DNA from: Sinorhizobium shofinae
GTDB lineage: Bacteria; Pseudomonadota; Alphaproteobacteria; Rhizobiales; Rhizobiaceae
NCBI GenBank assembly: GCA_001704765.1
Contig: MBFK01000177.1
Location: 1 to 64,000, forward strand
Direction of reading: 5' to 3'
DNA length: 64,000 nucleotides
The stretch's first letter is position 1. The number at the start of each line of letters is the position of its first letter. The position numbers were made by a program, and so were the translations under genes. The notes under the pieces are model-generated. The model saw only the letters and a program-made list of their open reading frames with translations, did no database searches and had not been told where the DNA came from. Below are positions 47,535 to 56,736 of the stretch, in pieces.

Positions 47535-48421
47535 TGGCCTTCGAGACAAACACAATGACAAAAGACCCCATTCTCAAGGTTGAGCACCTGTCGATGCGCT
47601 TCGGCGGTCTCATGGCCATTAACGACTTTTCCTTCGAAGCCGCGCGCGGCGAAATCACCGCGCTGATCGGCCCGAACGGAGCGGGCAAGACGACAGTGTT
47701 CAACTGCATCACCGGCTTCTACAAGCCGACCATGGGCATGATCACCTTGAAGCAGAGTTCCGGAAAGGAATTTCTTCTGGAGCGCTTGCCCGATTTCGAG
47801 ATCACCAAGCACGCCAAGGTGGCGCGCACCTTCCAGAACATCCGGATGTTCTCGGGCCTCACGGTTCTGGAAAATCTCCTGGTGGCGCAGCATAACAAGC
47901 TGATGCAGGCTTCCGGCTACACCGTCCTCGGCCTGCTCGGCTTCCCGGCCTACCGCCAGGCCTCCAAGGAGGCGACCGAGATCGCCAGGCATTGGCTCGA
48001 AATGGCGTCGCTCGTCGATCGTGCCGACGATCCGGCCGGCGACCTGCCCTATGGTGCTCAGCGGCGGCTCGAAATCGCTCGCGCCATGTGCACCGGACCG
48101 GAGCTGCTTTGCCTCGACGAACCGGCGGCGGGCCTCAATCCGCGCGAATCGGCCGCTCTCAACAACCTGTTGCAGACCATTCGCCGCGACACCGGCACAT
48201 CCATCCTGTTGATCGAGCACGACATGTCGGTGGTGATGGAAATCTCCGATCACGTCGTCGTGCTCGAATACGGACAGAAGATTTCCGACGGCAATCCGGA
48301 TTTCGTGAAGCACGATCCGAGGGTCATCGCGGCCTATCTGGGCGTCGAGGACGAAGAGGTTGAAGAGGTGATCGAACAGATCGAGGAAATCGAAAGCGAG
48401 CAGGGAGGCACCCAGCAATGA
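47534..48421 (+). CDS. livG: Branched-chain amino acid ABC transporter ATPase LivG
   Basis: A 295-residue ATPase. Walker A GPNGAGKTT is near 49-57; the signature is degenerate (LPYGAQRRLEIARAM, as in all LivG), then LCLDEPAAGLNPRES and the H-loop LIEHDMSVVM. The C-terminal 30 residues are very acidic (DEEVEEVIEQIEEIESE). A four-base ATGA overlap couples it to livF. Confidence 0.95.
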   Translation: MAFETNTMTKDPILKVEHLSMRFGGLMAINDFSFEAARGEITALIGPNGAGKTTVFNCITGFYKPTMGMITLKQSSGKEFLLERLPDFEITKHAKVARTFQNIRMFSGLTVLENLLVAQHNKLMQASGYTVLGLLGFPAYRQASKEATEIARHWLEMASLVDRADDPAGDLPYGAQRRLEIARAMCTGPELLCLDEPAAGLNPRESAALNNLLQTIRRDTGTSILLIEHDMSVVMEISDHVVVLEYGQKISDGNPDFVKHDPRVIAAYLGVEDEEVEEVIEQIEEIESEQGGTQQ

Positions 48422-49143
48422 CTGCTCCGCTGCTGAATGTGAGAGGCGTCGAGACCTATTACGGCAATATCCGGGCCCTGAACGGCGTCGATGTCGAAGT
48501 CCATCGTGGGGAAATTGTCTCGCTGATCGGTGCCAACGGCGCCGGTAAGTCGACGCTGATGATGACGATCTGCGGCAAGCCACAGGCGCGCTCCGGTTCG
48601 ATCTCCTTCGAAGGGCAGGACATCACCCGACTGCCGACCCACGAGATTGCCCGTCTCAGGATCGCCCAGTCGCCGGAAGGGCGCCGCATCTTCCCGCGCA
48701 TGACCGTGCTCGAAAACCTCCAGATGGGCGCGAGTCTCGACAACCTGAAGCATTTCAAGGACGACGTGGAAAAGGTCTTCACGCTCTTCCCGAGGCTCAA
48801 GGAGCGGCAGGCGCAGCGCGGCGGGACACTGTCCGGCGGTGAACAGCAGATGCTGTCGATCGGCCGCGCCCTGATGGCGAGACCGAAGCTGCTGCTGCTC
48901 GATGAGCCGTCGCTCGGCCTGGCGCCGCTGATCATCAAGGGCATTTTCGAGGCGATCAAGAAGCTCAACAAGCAAGAGGGCCTCACCGTGTTCCTGGTCG
49001 AGCAGAACGCCTTCGGGGCGCTCAAACTCTCCGACCGCGGTTATGTTATGGTCAATGGCAGGGTAACGATGAGCGGAACGGGCAAGGACCTGCTCGCCAA
49101 TCCGGAGGTCCGCGCGGCCTATCTCGAAGGCGGCCGTCATTGA
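48418..49143 (+). CDS. livF: Branched-chain amino acid ABC transporter ATPase LivF
   Basis: A 241-residue ATPase forming a heterodimer with LivG. Walker A GANGAGKST, family-specific QSPEGRRIFPRMTVLENL, signature LSGGEQQML and Walker B LLLLDEPSLGLAP are all present. Normal length. Confidence 0.95.
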   Translation: MTAPLLNVRGVETYYGNIRALNGVDVEVHRGEIVSLIGANGAGKSTLMMTICGKPQARSGSISFEGQDITRLPTHEIARLRIAQSPEGRRIFPRMTVLENLQMGASLDNLKHFKDDVEKVFTLFPRLKERQAQRGGTLSGGEQQMLSIGRALMARPKLLLLDEPSLGLAPLIIKGIFEAIKKLNKQEGLTVFLVEQNAFGALKLSDRGYVMVNGRVTMSGTGKDLLANPEVRAAYLEGGRH

Positions 49144-49164
49144 TGCACGCTGGAGTTAAGTGAT

Positions 49165-49509
49165 ATGCAGGGAATTCTCTACGAAGAAGCCTCCATCTGG
49201 CAGTTTCTGTTCATTACCTGGGTTCTCGGCGGCTGGACCGCGTGGAGGACTGGAAAAAGCGTTGCCGAGAGCTGGGCGGATGTTCCGCGGCTGCTGCTCT
49301 ACGTTGCGCTGCTTGGGTTGGGCATTCGCTTCATCCACCATGCGCTCTTCGGCGGCACGATGTTCAGCCTCCAATACTATATCGTGGACACGCTCGTACT
49401 TTTGTTGTTTGCTACCGCAGGTTTCCGGTACTACCGGACTAAGCAAATGGCCAACATGTATTACTGGCTCTATGAGAAGACCTCGCCCTTCTCCTGGAAG
49501 GCAAAATAA
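49165..49509 (+). CDS. DUF6867-type small membrane protein
   Basis: A 114-residue membrane protein with about three hydrophobic segments (near 12-28, 43-60 and 70-86) and a C-terminal cytoplasmic tail (YYRTKQMANMYYWLYEKTSP). It lies between livF and the binding-protein gene of the importer, the place where alphaproteobacterial liv operons often carry such a protein. An accessory role for the transporter is inferred from position only. Confidence 0.75.
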   Translation: MQGILYEEASIWQFLFITWVLGGWTAWRTGKSVAESWADVPRLLLYVALLGLGIRFIHHALFGGTMFSLQYYIVDTLVLLLFATAGFRYYRTKQMANMYYWLYEKTSPFSWKAK

Positions 49510-49624
49510 GGGAACAGCGCGTGCCGGTCGGAAGCGGCCGGCGCGAAGGAACGCCCGCGCAATTATGGTGGGCATTGCGCAGGCTTTGGAACGAGACCCG
49601 CTCGAATATTTTGGGAGTAACAAA

Positions 49625-50743
49625 ATGAAAAAGTCTCTTCTGTCGGCTGTGGCGCTGTCAGCAATGGTCGCCTTCAGCGGCACCGCATGGGCTGATCTCC
49701 TGGTCGGTGTTGCTGGTCCGCTGACCGGCCCGAATGCCGCATTCGGCGCCCAGCTCCAGAAAGGTGCAGAACAGGCAGCCGCTGACATCAACGCAGCTGG
49801 AGGCATCAACGGGGAACAGATCAAGCTTGTGCTCGGCGACGACGTTTCGGACCCGAAGCAGGGCATTTCGGTCGCCAACAAGTTCGTTGCTGACGGTGTG
49901 AAGTTCGTGGTCGGCCACTTCAACTCCGGTGTGTCGATCCCGGCATCGGAAGTCTATGCCGAAAACGGCATCCTGGAGATCACGCCGTCTGCGACCAACC
50001 CCCAGTTCACCGAGCGCGGCATGTGGAACACGTTCCGCACCTGCGGCCGTGACGACCAGCAGGGTGCAGTTGCCGGCGCTTACCTCGCTGCCAACTTCAA
50101 GGACGCCAAGATCGCCGTCATTCACGACAAGACGCCGTATGGCCAGGGCCTTGCCGACGAAACCAAGAAGGCGATGAACGAAGCTGGCCTCACCGAGGCT
50201 CTCTACGAAGGTATCAACACCGGCGACAAGGATTTCTCGGCGCTGATCGCCAAGATGAAGGAAGCCGGCGTATCGGTCGTCTACTACGGCGGTCTGCACA
50301 CGGAAGCCGGCCTCATCATGCGCCAGATGAAGGACCAGGGCCTGAAGGCAACGTTCATGTCGGGCGACGGCATTGTTTCGAACGAGCTGGCTTCGATCGC
50401 CGGCGACGCGGTCGACGGCACGCTGATGACCTTCGCACCGGATCCGCGCAAGAACCCGGCTGCCAAGGAACTCGTCGAGAAGTTCCGCGCCGCCGGTTTC
50501 GAACCAGAAGCCTACACCCTTTACTCCTATGCTGCCCTCCAGGTGATCGCAGAGGGCGCCAAGGCCGCCGGGGGCAACGACGCGCAGGCCGTCGCCGAAG
50601 CGATCAAGGCCAAGGGTCCGTTCAACACCGCAATTGGCGAACTCGGCTATGATGAAAAGGGCGACATCACCCGCCCGGACTACGTCATGTACACCTGGAA
50701 GAAGGGTGAAGACGGCAAGTACAGCTACTTCCAGAACGAATAG
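49625..50743 (+). CDS. livK: Branched-chain amino acid ABC transporter substrate-binding protein
   Basis: A 372-residue periplasmic Leu/Ile/Val-type binding protein. A Sec signal peptide (MKKSLLSAVALSAMVAFSGT, cleaved at about AWA-D) is followed by LLVGVAGPLTGPNAAFG and the hinge pattern FVVGHFNSGVSIPAS. Cys and aromatic residues around NTFRTCGRDDQQG are typical. The ATG at 49625 follows GGGAG. Last gene before a strong terminator, placed after the membrane and ATPase genes. Confidence 0.94.
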   Translation: MKKSLLSAVALSAMVAFSGTAWADLLVGVAGPLTGPNAAFGAQLQKGAEQAAADINAAGGINGEQIKLVLGDDVSDPKQGISVANKFVADGVKFVVGHFNSGVSIPASEVYAENGILEITPSATNPQFTERGMWNTFRTCGRDDQQGAVAGAYLAANFKDAKIAVIHDKTPYGQGLADETKKAMNEAGLTEALYEGINTGDKDFSALIAKMKEAGVSVVYYGGLHTEAGLIMRQMKDQGLKATFMSGDGIVSNELASIAGDAVDGTLMTFAPDPRKNPAAKELVEKFRAAGFEPEAYTLYSYAALQVIAEGAKAAGGNDAQAVAEAIKAKGPFNTAIGELGYDEKGDITRPDYVMYTWKKGEDGKYSYFQNE

Positions 50744-50773
50744 TCTCATTCGGACGCTTTAAGAGCGAATGCG

Positions 50774-50808
50774 AGGCCCGGCGTGCAAGCGCCGGGCCTT
50801 TGTTTTTC
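50774..50808 (+). terminator. Rho-independent terminator of the liv operon
   Basis: A perfect 10-base GC-rich stem, AGGCCCGGCG / CGCCGGGCCT, with a 6-base loop followed by TTGTTTTT. Confidence 0.9.
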
Positions 50809-50938
50809 GCGTGTCGCCTGAACCAGCTATCGGTGAGGGCATGATGCGGACGTTGACCAGCGCCGCAGCCGAGCCCGGCGCGGTGACATCGGCGTTCAAG
50901 AATTCCGGTAGGCGGTTGCGTCCCTCTCAACCAACAAA

Positions 50939-50967
50939 CTATAGATAAAATCTGATTCTATCTATAT
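50939..50967. promoter_or_regulatory. Two BioR-like boxes ahead of the biotin operon
   Basis: CTATAGATAA (50939-50948) and CTATCTATAT (50958-50967) flank a 9-base spacer and match the alphaproteobacterial BioR consensus TTATCTATAA with one or two end mismatches. The TATAGATA and TATCTATA cores are perfect. They sit 33-61 bases ahead of the bioB start. BioR is a GntR-family biotin repressor known in Agrobacterium, Brucella and Paracoccus; its gene is not in this window. Confidence 0.75.
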
Positions 50968-50999
50968 CGATGGCCGTGAATAGAGGGGGATTGCCACGA

Positions 51000-52019
51000 A
51001 TGCGGGATACGATTGTAACGAGCGGAGCAAATTCGGTCAGCTCCAACGCCGGTGAAACACGTTGGAATCTCGCCGACGCGAGAAAAATCTATAATTTGCC
51101 GTTCAACGACCTTCTGTTTCGCGCCCAGTCGGTCCATCGGGCGCATTTCGATCCGAACACCGTGCAGATGAGCCGGCTGCTGTCGATCAAGACCGGCGGA
51201 TGCGCGGAGGATTGCGGTTATTGCAGCCAGTCGGCGCACTATCCGACCGGCCTCAAGGCATCGAAGCTGATGGAGGTCGAGCGGGTCATCACCGAGGCGC
51301 GCAAGGCCAAGGAAGGTGGCGCGACGCGCTACTGCATGGGGGCCGCCTGGCGCAGCCCCAAGGAGCGCGACATGGAGGCGATCGTAGCCATGGTGCGCGG
51401 CGTCAAAGCGCTCGGGATGGAAACTTGCATGACCCTCGGCATGCTGTCACCTGCTCAATCGGAGCGGCTCGCCGATGCCGGGCTCGATTACTACAATCAC
51501 AATGTCGACACCTCGGAGCGCTTCTACAGCGAGATCATCACCACCCGCACGTTCGCCGACCGGCTGGAAACGCTCGACAATGTCCGCGAGGCGGGCATCA
51601 AGGTCTGCGCAGGCGGCATATTGGGCATGGGCGAAACGGTCGATGATCGCATCTCGATGCTGGTGACGCTCGCCAATCTTCCGGCCGCCCCCGAAAGCGT
51701 GCCGATCAACATGCTGATCCCCATTCCCGGATCGAAGCTCGCCGATGCGCCGCCGGTCGATCCGATCGAATTCGTCCGGACGATCGCGCTCGCCCGTATC
51801 CTGATGCCGCTGTCCCATGTCCGCCTGTCGGCCGGCCGCACGGACATGACCGACGAGATGCAGGCGCTCTGTTTCTTTGCCGGGGCGAATTCGATCTTCG
51901 TTGGCGAGACGCTGTTGACTGCCGACAATCCCGGCGAGGATCACGATGGCGCACTGTTTCGCCGCCTCGGGCTGAAGCCGATGGAATTGGAACCGGCGGA
52001 GATGGAGCCGGCCGAATGA
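51000..52019 (+). CDS. bioB: Biotin synthase
   Basis: A 339-residue radical-SAM enzyme inserting sulfur into dethiobiotin. The radical-SAM cluster is Cys68-x3-Cys72-x2-Cys75 (GGCAEDCGYC). YNHNVDTS, and the Arg in HVRLSAGR that binds the auxiliary 2Fe-2S cluster, are present. The start at 51000 follows GAGGGGG; an in-frame ATG at 50970 would begin only three bases after the second operator box and lacks a ribosome binding site. The end is extended by an ELEPAEMEPAE tail. Confidence 0.96.
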   Translation: MRDTIVTSGANSVSSNAGETRWNLADARKIYNLPFNDLLFRAQSVHRAHFDPNTVQMSRLLSIKTGGCAEDCGYCSQSAHYPTGLKASKLMEVERVITEARKAKEGGATRYCMGAAWRSPKERDMEAIVAMVRGVKALGMETCMTLGMLSPAQSERLADAGLDYYNHNVDTSERFYSEIITTRTFADRLETLDNVREAGIKVCAGGILGMGETVDDRISMLVTLANLPAAPESVPINMLIPIPGSKLADAPPVDPIEFVRTIALARILMPLSHVRLSAGRTDMTDEMQALCFFAGANSIFVGETLLTADNPGEDHDGALFRRLGLKPMELEPAEMEPAE

Positions 52020-53158
52020 TCGCCGACGGTCTCGGCCGCTACGAGAGGACCCTGACGGGACTCGAGCGCAAGGGGCGGCGACGGGCGCTTGTCGCCCAAG
52101 GGGGAATTGATTTCACCTCGAATGACTATCTGGCGCTCGCCAACTCGCCGCGCCTGAAAGCGGCAATCAGCGCAGCCGTCGCGCGCGGCGTGCCGGTCGG
52201 CGCCGGCGGATCGCGGCTGTTGCGCGGCAATCATCCGGAGCATGAGGCGCTCGAGGTGGAGGCGGCCGAATTCTTCGGCGCCGATCGAGTGCTTTTCTTC
52301 GGCAGCGGCTATGCCGCCAATGTCGCGCTGTTTTCGACCCTGCCGCAGCGCGACGATATCATCGTCCATGATGCATTGATCCATGCGAGCGCCCATGAGG
52401 GAATCGCCGCAAGCAAGGCGCAGGCGGTGGCCGTAAGGCACAACGCTGTCGAGGCCTTCGCCGACGCCATCCGGAAGTGGCGCGGCAGCGGTGGCACCGG
52501 ACATCCGTGGATTGCCGTCGAAAGCCTCTATTCGATGGATGGCGACCGGGCACCGCTCGTGGAACTTGCCGCGCTCGCAGAAGAACACGACGGCTTTCTG
52601 GTCATCGACGAGGCCCATGCCACGGGTGTTTTCGGTCCGGGCGGACGCGGGTTTTCGGCGACGCTCGAGGGCCGGGAAAATGTCGTGGTGCTGCATACCT
52701 GCGGCAAGGCGCTCGGCGTCTCCGGCGCATTGCTCGGCGCCAACGCAATCCTTTGCGACTATCTCGTCAACCGGGCTCGCGGCTTCATTTATTCGACGGC
52801 GCCATCTCCGCTCATGGCCGCCGCCGTCCGCGAGGCGTTGAGATACGTCGCGGACGAACCGCAGCGCCGGGCCGACTTTGATGAACTCAGCGCCTTCGCC
52901 AATGCGGCGCTTGCCGCAACCCTCGGCGTCGAAGTCAGCGGATCGCAGATCCTGCCGGTGATGATCGGCGACAATGGTCGGGCCGTGAAGATTGCGGCGC
53001 GCCTGCGTTCGGAAGGCTTCGACATCCGGGCGATCCGCCCGCCGACGGTTCCCGAGGGCACGGCGCGGCTCAGGATCGCGATCACGCTGAACGTCGACGG
53101 GCCGGTGATCGCGAAGATGCTGGAACGGCTGAAGGTCGCGATGGCAAAGGAACGATGA
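52016..53158 (+). CDS. bioF: 8-amino-7-oxononanoate synthase
   Basis: A 380-residue PLP enzyme condensing pimeloyl-ACP or -CoA with L-alanine. Features: DFTSNDYLALA, GAGGSRLLRGNHPEHEALE, the cofactor Asp and His in VIDEAHATGVFG, and the Schiff-base Lys in HTCGKALGVSGAL. A four-base ATGA overlap couples it to bioB. Confidence 0.95.
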   Translation: MIADGLGRYERTLTGLERKGRRRALVAQGGIDFTSNDYLALANSPRLKAAISAAVARGVPVGAGGSRLLRGNHPEHEALEVEAAEFFGADRVLFFGSGYAANVALFSTLPQRDDIIVHDALIHASAHEGIAASKAQAVAVRHNAVEAFADAIRKWRGSGGTGHPWIAVESLYSMDGDRAPLVELAALAEEHDGFLVIDEAHATGVFGPGGRGFSATLEGRENVVVLHTCGKALGVSGALLGANAILCDYLVNRARGFIYSTAPSPLMAAAVREALRYVADEPQRRADFDELSAFANAALAATLGVEVSGSQILPVMIGDNGRAVKIAARLRSEGFDIRAIRPPTVPEGTARLRIAITLNVDGPVIAKMLERLKVAMAKER

Positions 53159-53796
53159 TGACATCCCGCATCGTGATCACCGGCACGGACACCGGCATTG
53201 GCAAGACCGTCTTCGCCGCGACACTGACCGATGCTCTTGCCGGCTGCTACTGGAAGCCGGTGCAATCGGGGCTCGACGGCGAGACGGACAGTGAGACCGT
53301 CGGACGGCTCGGCCGGATAGAGGCACGCCGCATCCTACCGGAGGCCTACAGGCTCGCCACACCCGTGTCGCCGCATTTCTCTGCCAGGCTCGACGGCGTG
53401 ACGATCCTACCGGAAAGCCTTTCACCCCCACCGGTTGACGCGCCGCTTGTCATCGAAGGGGCGGGTGGGCTCCTGGTGCCGCTGACAGAGCGGACGGTCT
53501 TTGCCGATGTCTTTGCGCGCTGGCGGGTCCCCGTTGTCCTCTGCGCCCGCACCGGATTGGGGACGATCAATCATACGCTGCTGTCGCTCGAAGCGCTGCG
53601 CGTCCGATCGATTCCGGTTCTTGGCATCGCCTTCATCGGCGACGAGCAGGCGGACACGGAGAATATCATCGAGCAACTAGGGCGTGTCCGTGTGCTTGGG
53701 CGGTTGCCGCGGCTCGATCCATTGACGCCCGATGCCTTGCGGCGAGCCTTTCGCGAACATTTCCAGGTGGACGATTTCCGCGAGGCGCTGGCATGA
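53155..53796 (+). CDS. bioD: Dethiobiotin synthetase
   Basis: A 213-residue ATP-dependent carboxylase closing the ureido ring. The P-loop GTDTGIGKT is near 10-18, the conserved KPVQSG carries the substrate-binding Lys near 34, and EGAGGLLVPL forms the switch region near 100. Overlaps bioF by four bases. Confidence 0.94.
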   Translation: MMTSRIVITGTDTGIGKTVFAATLTDALAGCYWKPVQSGLDGETDSETVGRLGRIEARRILPEAYRLATPVSPHFSARLDGVTILPESLSPPPVDAPLVIEGAGGLLVPLTERTVFADVFARWRVPVVLCARTGLGTINHTLLSLEALRVRSIPVLGIAFIGDEQADTENIIEQLGRVRVLGRLPRLDPLTPDALRRAFREHFQVDDFREALA

Positions 53797-55061
53797 GCGT
53801 CTCCCCCGTCTGGCACCCCTTCACCCAGCATGCGCTGGAACCGGCGATGAAACGTATCGTCCGCACCGAGGGCGCCTATCTCATCGACGAGGACGGCTCG
53901 ATTATTCTCGATGCGATCTCGTCGTGGTGGGTAATTACCCACGGTCATCGGCATCCGGCGATCATGGAGGCGATCCAGCGCGCCGCGGAAACTTATGATC
54001 AGGTAATCTTTGCCGAATATACCCACGCGCCGGCGGAGGAATTGGCCAAGGGCCTGATCGAGATCGCCCCCGCCGGGTTGAAGCACGTCTTCTATTCCGA
54101 TAGCGGCTCGACCGCGGTGGAAGTGGCACTGAAAATGGCGCTTGGCTTCTTCCACAATGCCGGCGCCCCGCGCAGCCGCATCTGTGTCATGGAGCACGCC
54201 TATCACGGCGACACGATCGGCACGATGTCGGCCGGCGAGCGCGGCGTCTTCAATGCCGCCTACGAGCCGCTTCTCTTCGCCGTCGACCGCTTGCCGTTCC
54301 CGGAGACCGGTCGCGAACAGGAGACGCTCGACGCGTTCGCGACCTTTTGCGCTTCCGGCCAGGTGGCGGCGCTGCTCGTCGAGCCGCTTGTTCTCGGCGC
54401 CGGCGGGATGAAGACGTACCCGGCCTTCGTCCTTGCCGAACTGAAGCGGATCGCCGAACGGCATGGCAGCCTGCTGATTGCCGATGAAGTGATGACCGGC
54501 TGGGGCCGCACTGGCAGCCTATTTGCCTGCGAACAGGCGGGCATCGCGCCCGACATCCTGTGCACGTCGAAGGGCTTGACGGGCGGCGCCCTGCCGCTGG
54601 CGGCGACCCTTTGCACGGCCGAGATATTCGATGCGCATCTGTCGGCCGACCGGCGCAGGACATTCTTTCATTCCAGCTCCTATACGGCCAATCCGATCGC
54701 CTGCGCGGCGGCCGTCGCCAATCTCGCCGTCTGGAAATCGGAGCCGGTCGGCGGACGCATCGAAGCGCTGGCCGCCAAGCAGCGGCGACATCTGCAGCGC
54801 TTCGGCGCCGATCAGCGCTTCCGCAATCTACGTCAGGCGGGCACGATCGCCGCGCTCGACCTTTCCGTGCCGGCGGGTGGCTATCTTTCGGATGCCGGAC
54901 CGCGGCTCCGGGCCTTCTTTCGCGAGCGCCAGCTGCTCATCCGCCCGCTCGGCAATATCATTTATCTGATGCCGCCCTATTGCGTCACCGATGCCGATCT
55001 CGATCGGGCCTATGACGCGATTGACGCGGCGGCCTCGGCCCTTGCAACGGGGCAGCTATGA
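53793..55061 (+). CDS. bioA: Adenosylmethionine-8-amino-7-oxononanoate aminotransferase
   Basis: A 422-residue class III aminotransferase using S-adenosylmethionine as amino donor to make 7,8-diaminopelargonate. Features: WHPFTQH at the N-terminus (substrate pocket), SDSGSTAVEVALKMA, AYHGDTIGTMS, ADEVMTGWGRTG with the cofactor Asp, and the Schiff-base Lys in CTSKGLTGG. Overlaps bioD and bioZ by four bases. Confidence 0.95.
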   Translation: MSVSPVWHPFTQHALEPAMKRIVRTEGAYLIDEDGSIILDAISSWWVITHGHRHPAIMEAIQRAAETYDQVIFAEYTHAPAEELAKGLIEIAPAGLKHVFYSDSGSTAVEVALKMALGFFHNAGAPRSRICVMEHAYHGDTIGTMSAGERGVFNAAYEPLLFAVDRLPFPETGREQETLDAFATFCASGQVAALLVEPLVLGAGGMKTYPAFVLAELKRIAERHGSLLIADEVMTGWGRTGSLFACEQAGIAPDILCTSKGLTGGALPLAATLCTAEIFDAHLSADRRRTFFHSSSYTANPIACAAAVANLAVWKSEPVGGRIEALAAKQRRHLQRFGADQRFRNLRQAGTIAALDLSVPAGGYLSDAGPRLRAFFRERQLLIRPLGNIIYLMPPYCVTDADLDRAYDAIDAAASALATGQL

Positions 55062-56047
55062 GCATTGTCCGGTCATCCCGCCTTGTCGGCTTCGGCCATT
55101 CCGTGCCGGCGCGGCGCGTCGACAACGCCGAGATCGAAACGCGACTTTGCCTTGAGCCGGGCTGGATCGAGCGCCGCACCGGCATCCGGGCGCGACGCTG
55201 GGTCGAGGAGGGCGATACGCTGAGTGGCCTTGCGGCGAAGGCCGGCGAAGCCGCGCTTCAGGATGCGGGCATTTCGCGGGTTGACATTGCCTTGACGCTG
55301 CTCGCGACATCGACGCCCGATCATCTGCTGCCGCCCTCGGCGCCGCTGCTCGCCCATCGCCTCGGGCTTGCCAATTCCGGTGCGATCGACCTTGCCGGCG
55401 CCTGCTCGGGCTTCCTTTACGCACTGACGCTCGCCGACGGTTTCGTCCGCACGCAGGGAAAAGCGGTCCTCGTCGTTGCCGCCAACATCCTGAGCCGTCG
55501 CATCAACCCGGCGGAGAGGGCAAGCGCCGTGCTCTTCGCCGATGCGGCTGGCGCCGTCGTCGTCGCGCCGTCAGACGATCCGGACAACGGGCTTATCGGC
55601 GTGGATCTGGCGTCAGATGGGAGCGGCTACGATCTGATCACGATCCCCGCCGGCGGCAGCAACCGACCCTTCGCATCCGGCATGCGGGCGGAGGATGTGC
55701 TGATGACTATGCGTGATGGGCGGGAGGTGTTCGTCCGCGCCGTCGAGATGATGTCGGCTTGCGCAACCCGCGCGCTCGCCGATGCGGGCATTGGCCCGGC
55801 GGACGTCAGCCGCTTCGTGCCGCACCAGGCGAATGTCCGGATCTTCGATGCGGTTTGCGGCAATCTCGGCATCGACCCGTCAAAGACCGTACGGACCATC
55901 GAGGACCACGGCAATTCGTCGGCAGCGACGATCCCACTTTCGCTCTCGCTTTCGCACAAGGCCTCGCCCTTCGCTCCCGGCGAAAGGCTGCTGCTGACGG
56001 CGGCCGGCGCAGGGCTGACCGGAGGGGCGGTCCTCGTCGGTATCTAG
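55058..56047 (+). CDS. bioZ: BioZ, FabH-like beta-ketoacyl-ACP synthase III
   Basis: A 329-residue thiolase-fold condensing enzyme with the KAS III triad Cys116 (LAGACSGF), His256 (VPHQAN) and Asn286 (EDHGNSSA). In Agrobacterium and related bacteria BioZ condenses glutaryl-CoA, derived from lysine breakdown, with malonyl-ACP to make the pimeloyl precursor, replacing BioC/BioH. Its place as fifth gene of bioBFDA is the known rhizobial/Agrobacterium arrangement. A rhizobial repeat starts on its stop codon. Confidence 0.92.
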   Translation: MSIVRSSRLVGFGHSVPARRVDNAEIETRLCLEPGWIERRTGIRARRWVEEGDTLSGLAAKAGEAALQDAGISRVDIALTLLATSTPDHLLPPSAPLLAHRLGLANSGAIDLAGACSGFLYALTLADGFVRTQGKAVLVVAANILSRRINPAERASAVLFADAAGAVVVAPSDDPDNGLIGVDLASDGSGYDLITIPAGGSNRPFASGMRAEDVLMTMRDGREVFVRAVEMMSACATRALADAGIGPADVSRFVPHQANVRIFDAVCGNLGIDPSKTVRTIEDHGNSSAATIPLSLSLSHKASPFAPGERLLLTAAGAGLTGGAVLVGI

Positions 56048-56088
56048 AGCGGGACGTGAAAGTGTGCGCGGCTTGCGCCCAGCTACCG
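56045..56088. repeat. Rhizobial intergenic repeat, copy 3
   Basis: Begins at the TAG stop of bioZ with TAGAGCGGGACG, then AGTGTGCGCGGCTT and GCCCAGCTACCG. It aligns with 2761-2803 along its full length and overlaps the stop codon of the convergent ohrR gene. Confidence 0.6.
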
Positions 56089-56535
56089 CAACAGCGAGGC
56101 GCGAAGTGTTGCGATTTCCTGCTTGAGCCGGCCGATTTCCGCGGGCTCCATTCCGGTCGCACCAGCGATGCCCAGCGGAACGGCGCTGGCCTTTGCCTTG
56201 AGCGCTTGGCCGGTCTCGGTCAAGCGTACGCGCACCTGGCGCTCATCGGCCCGGTCGCGCACCCTCGAAATATAGCCCATGGCCTCGAGACGCTTCAGCA
56301 TGGGGGTGAGAGTACTCGATTCGAGAAAGAGCTTCTCGCCGAGACTGCCAACAGTTTGATCGTCTTTTTCCCACAGGGCAACCATTACGAGATATTGTGG
56401 GTAGGTGAGGTCCAGTTCATCGAGCAGCGGCTTATAGACGCGCGTAAACGCGTGGTTCGCGGAATAGATCGCAAAGCACAGGAAGTTATCGAGCTTCATC
56501 AACTCTTCGGGGGAGGGAGTGTCTGCCTTCGCCAT
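56083..56535 (-). CDS. ohrR: MarR/OhrR-type peroxide-sensing regulator
   Basis: A 150-residue MarR-family regulator. The N-terminal LDNFLCFAIYSANHAF carries Cys20, the position of the reactive, organic-peroxide-sensing Cys of OhrR, and the winged helix follows (DLTYPQYLVMVALW, SSTLTPMLKRLEAMGYI, RVRDRADERQVRV). The start at 56535 is chosen at MAKADTPSPE; an upstream start would cross two of the operator-like dyads. It is divergent from the haloperoxidase-type gene, its likely target, with four similar dyads between them. Confidence 0.87.
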   Translation of the reverse strand: MAKADTPSPEELMKLDNFLCFAIYSANHAFTRVYKPLLDELDLTYPQYLVMVALWEKDDQTVGSLGEKLFLESSTLTPMLKRLEAMGYISRVRDRADERQVRVRLTETGQALKAKASAVPLGIAGATGMEPAEIGRLKQEIATLRASLLR

Positions 56536-56568
56536 GGCCTTTTCCAAGTTTCCGCAAAAACACAATAA

Positions 56569-56701
56569 ATCGTTCGCGATATAATCGCAAGGTATTGACA
56601 GGGCGAATCGCTCGCGATAAATATCGTACACGATTTAATGGATGACGATGTAACTAGATATTCAATGACGAGCATCGTCGCAGATTTATATCGCACACGA
56701 T
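56569..56701. promoter_or_regulatory. Four ATCGY-NN-RCGAT dyads between ohrR and the hydrolase
   Basis: ATCGTTCGCGAT (56569-56580), ATCGCTCGCGAT (56607-56618), ATCGTACACGAT (56623-56634) and ATCGCACACGAT (56690-56701). The second and third are perfect 5-base dyads; the others have one mismatch. The third and fourth continue into the same TTAAT, making a longer direct repeat. Binding by the adjacent OhrR-type protein is the obvious inference. Confidence 0.6.
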
Positions 56702-56736
56702 TTAATAGCGGCTTTACGAAGGGAAGGAGCAATTCG

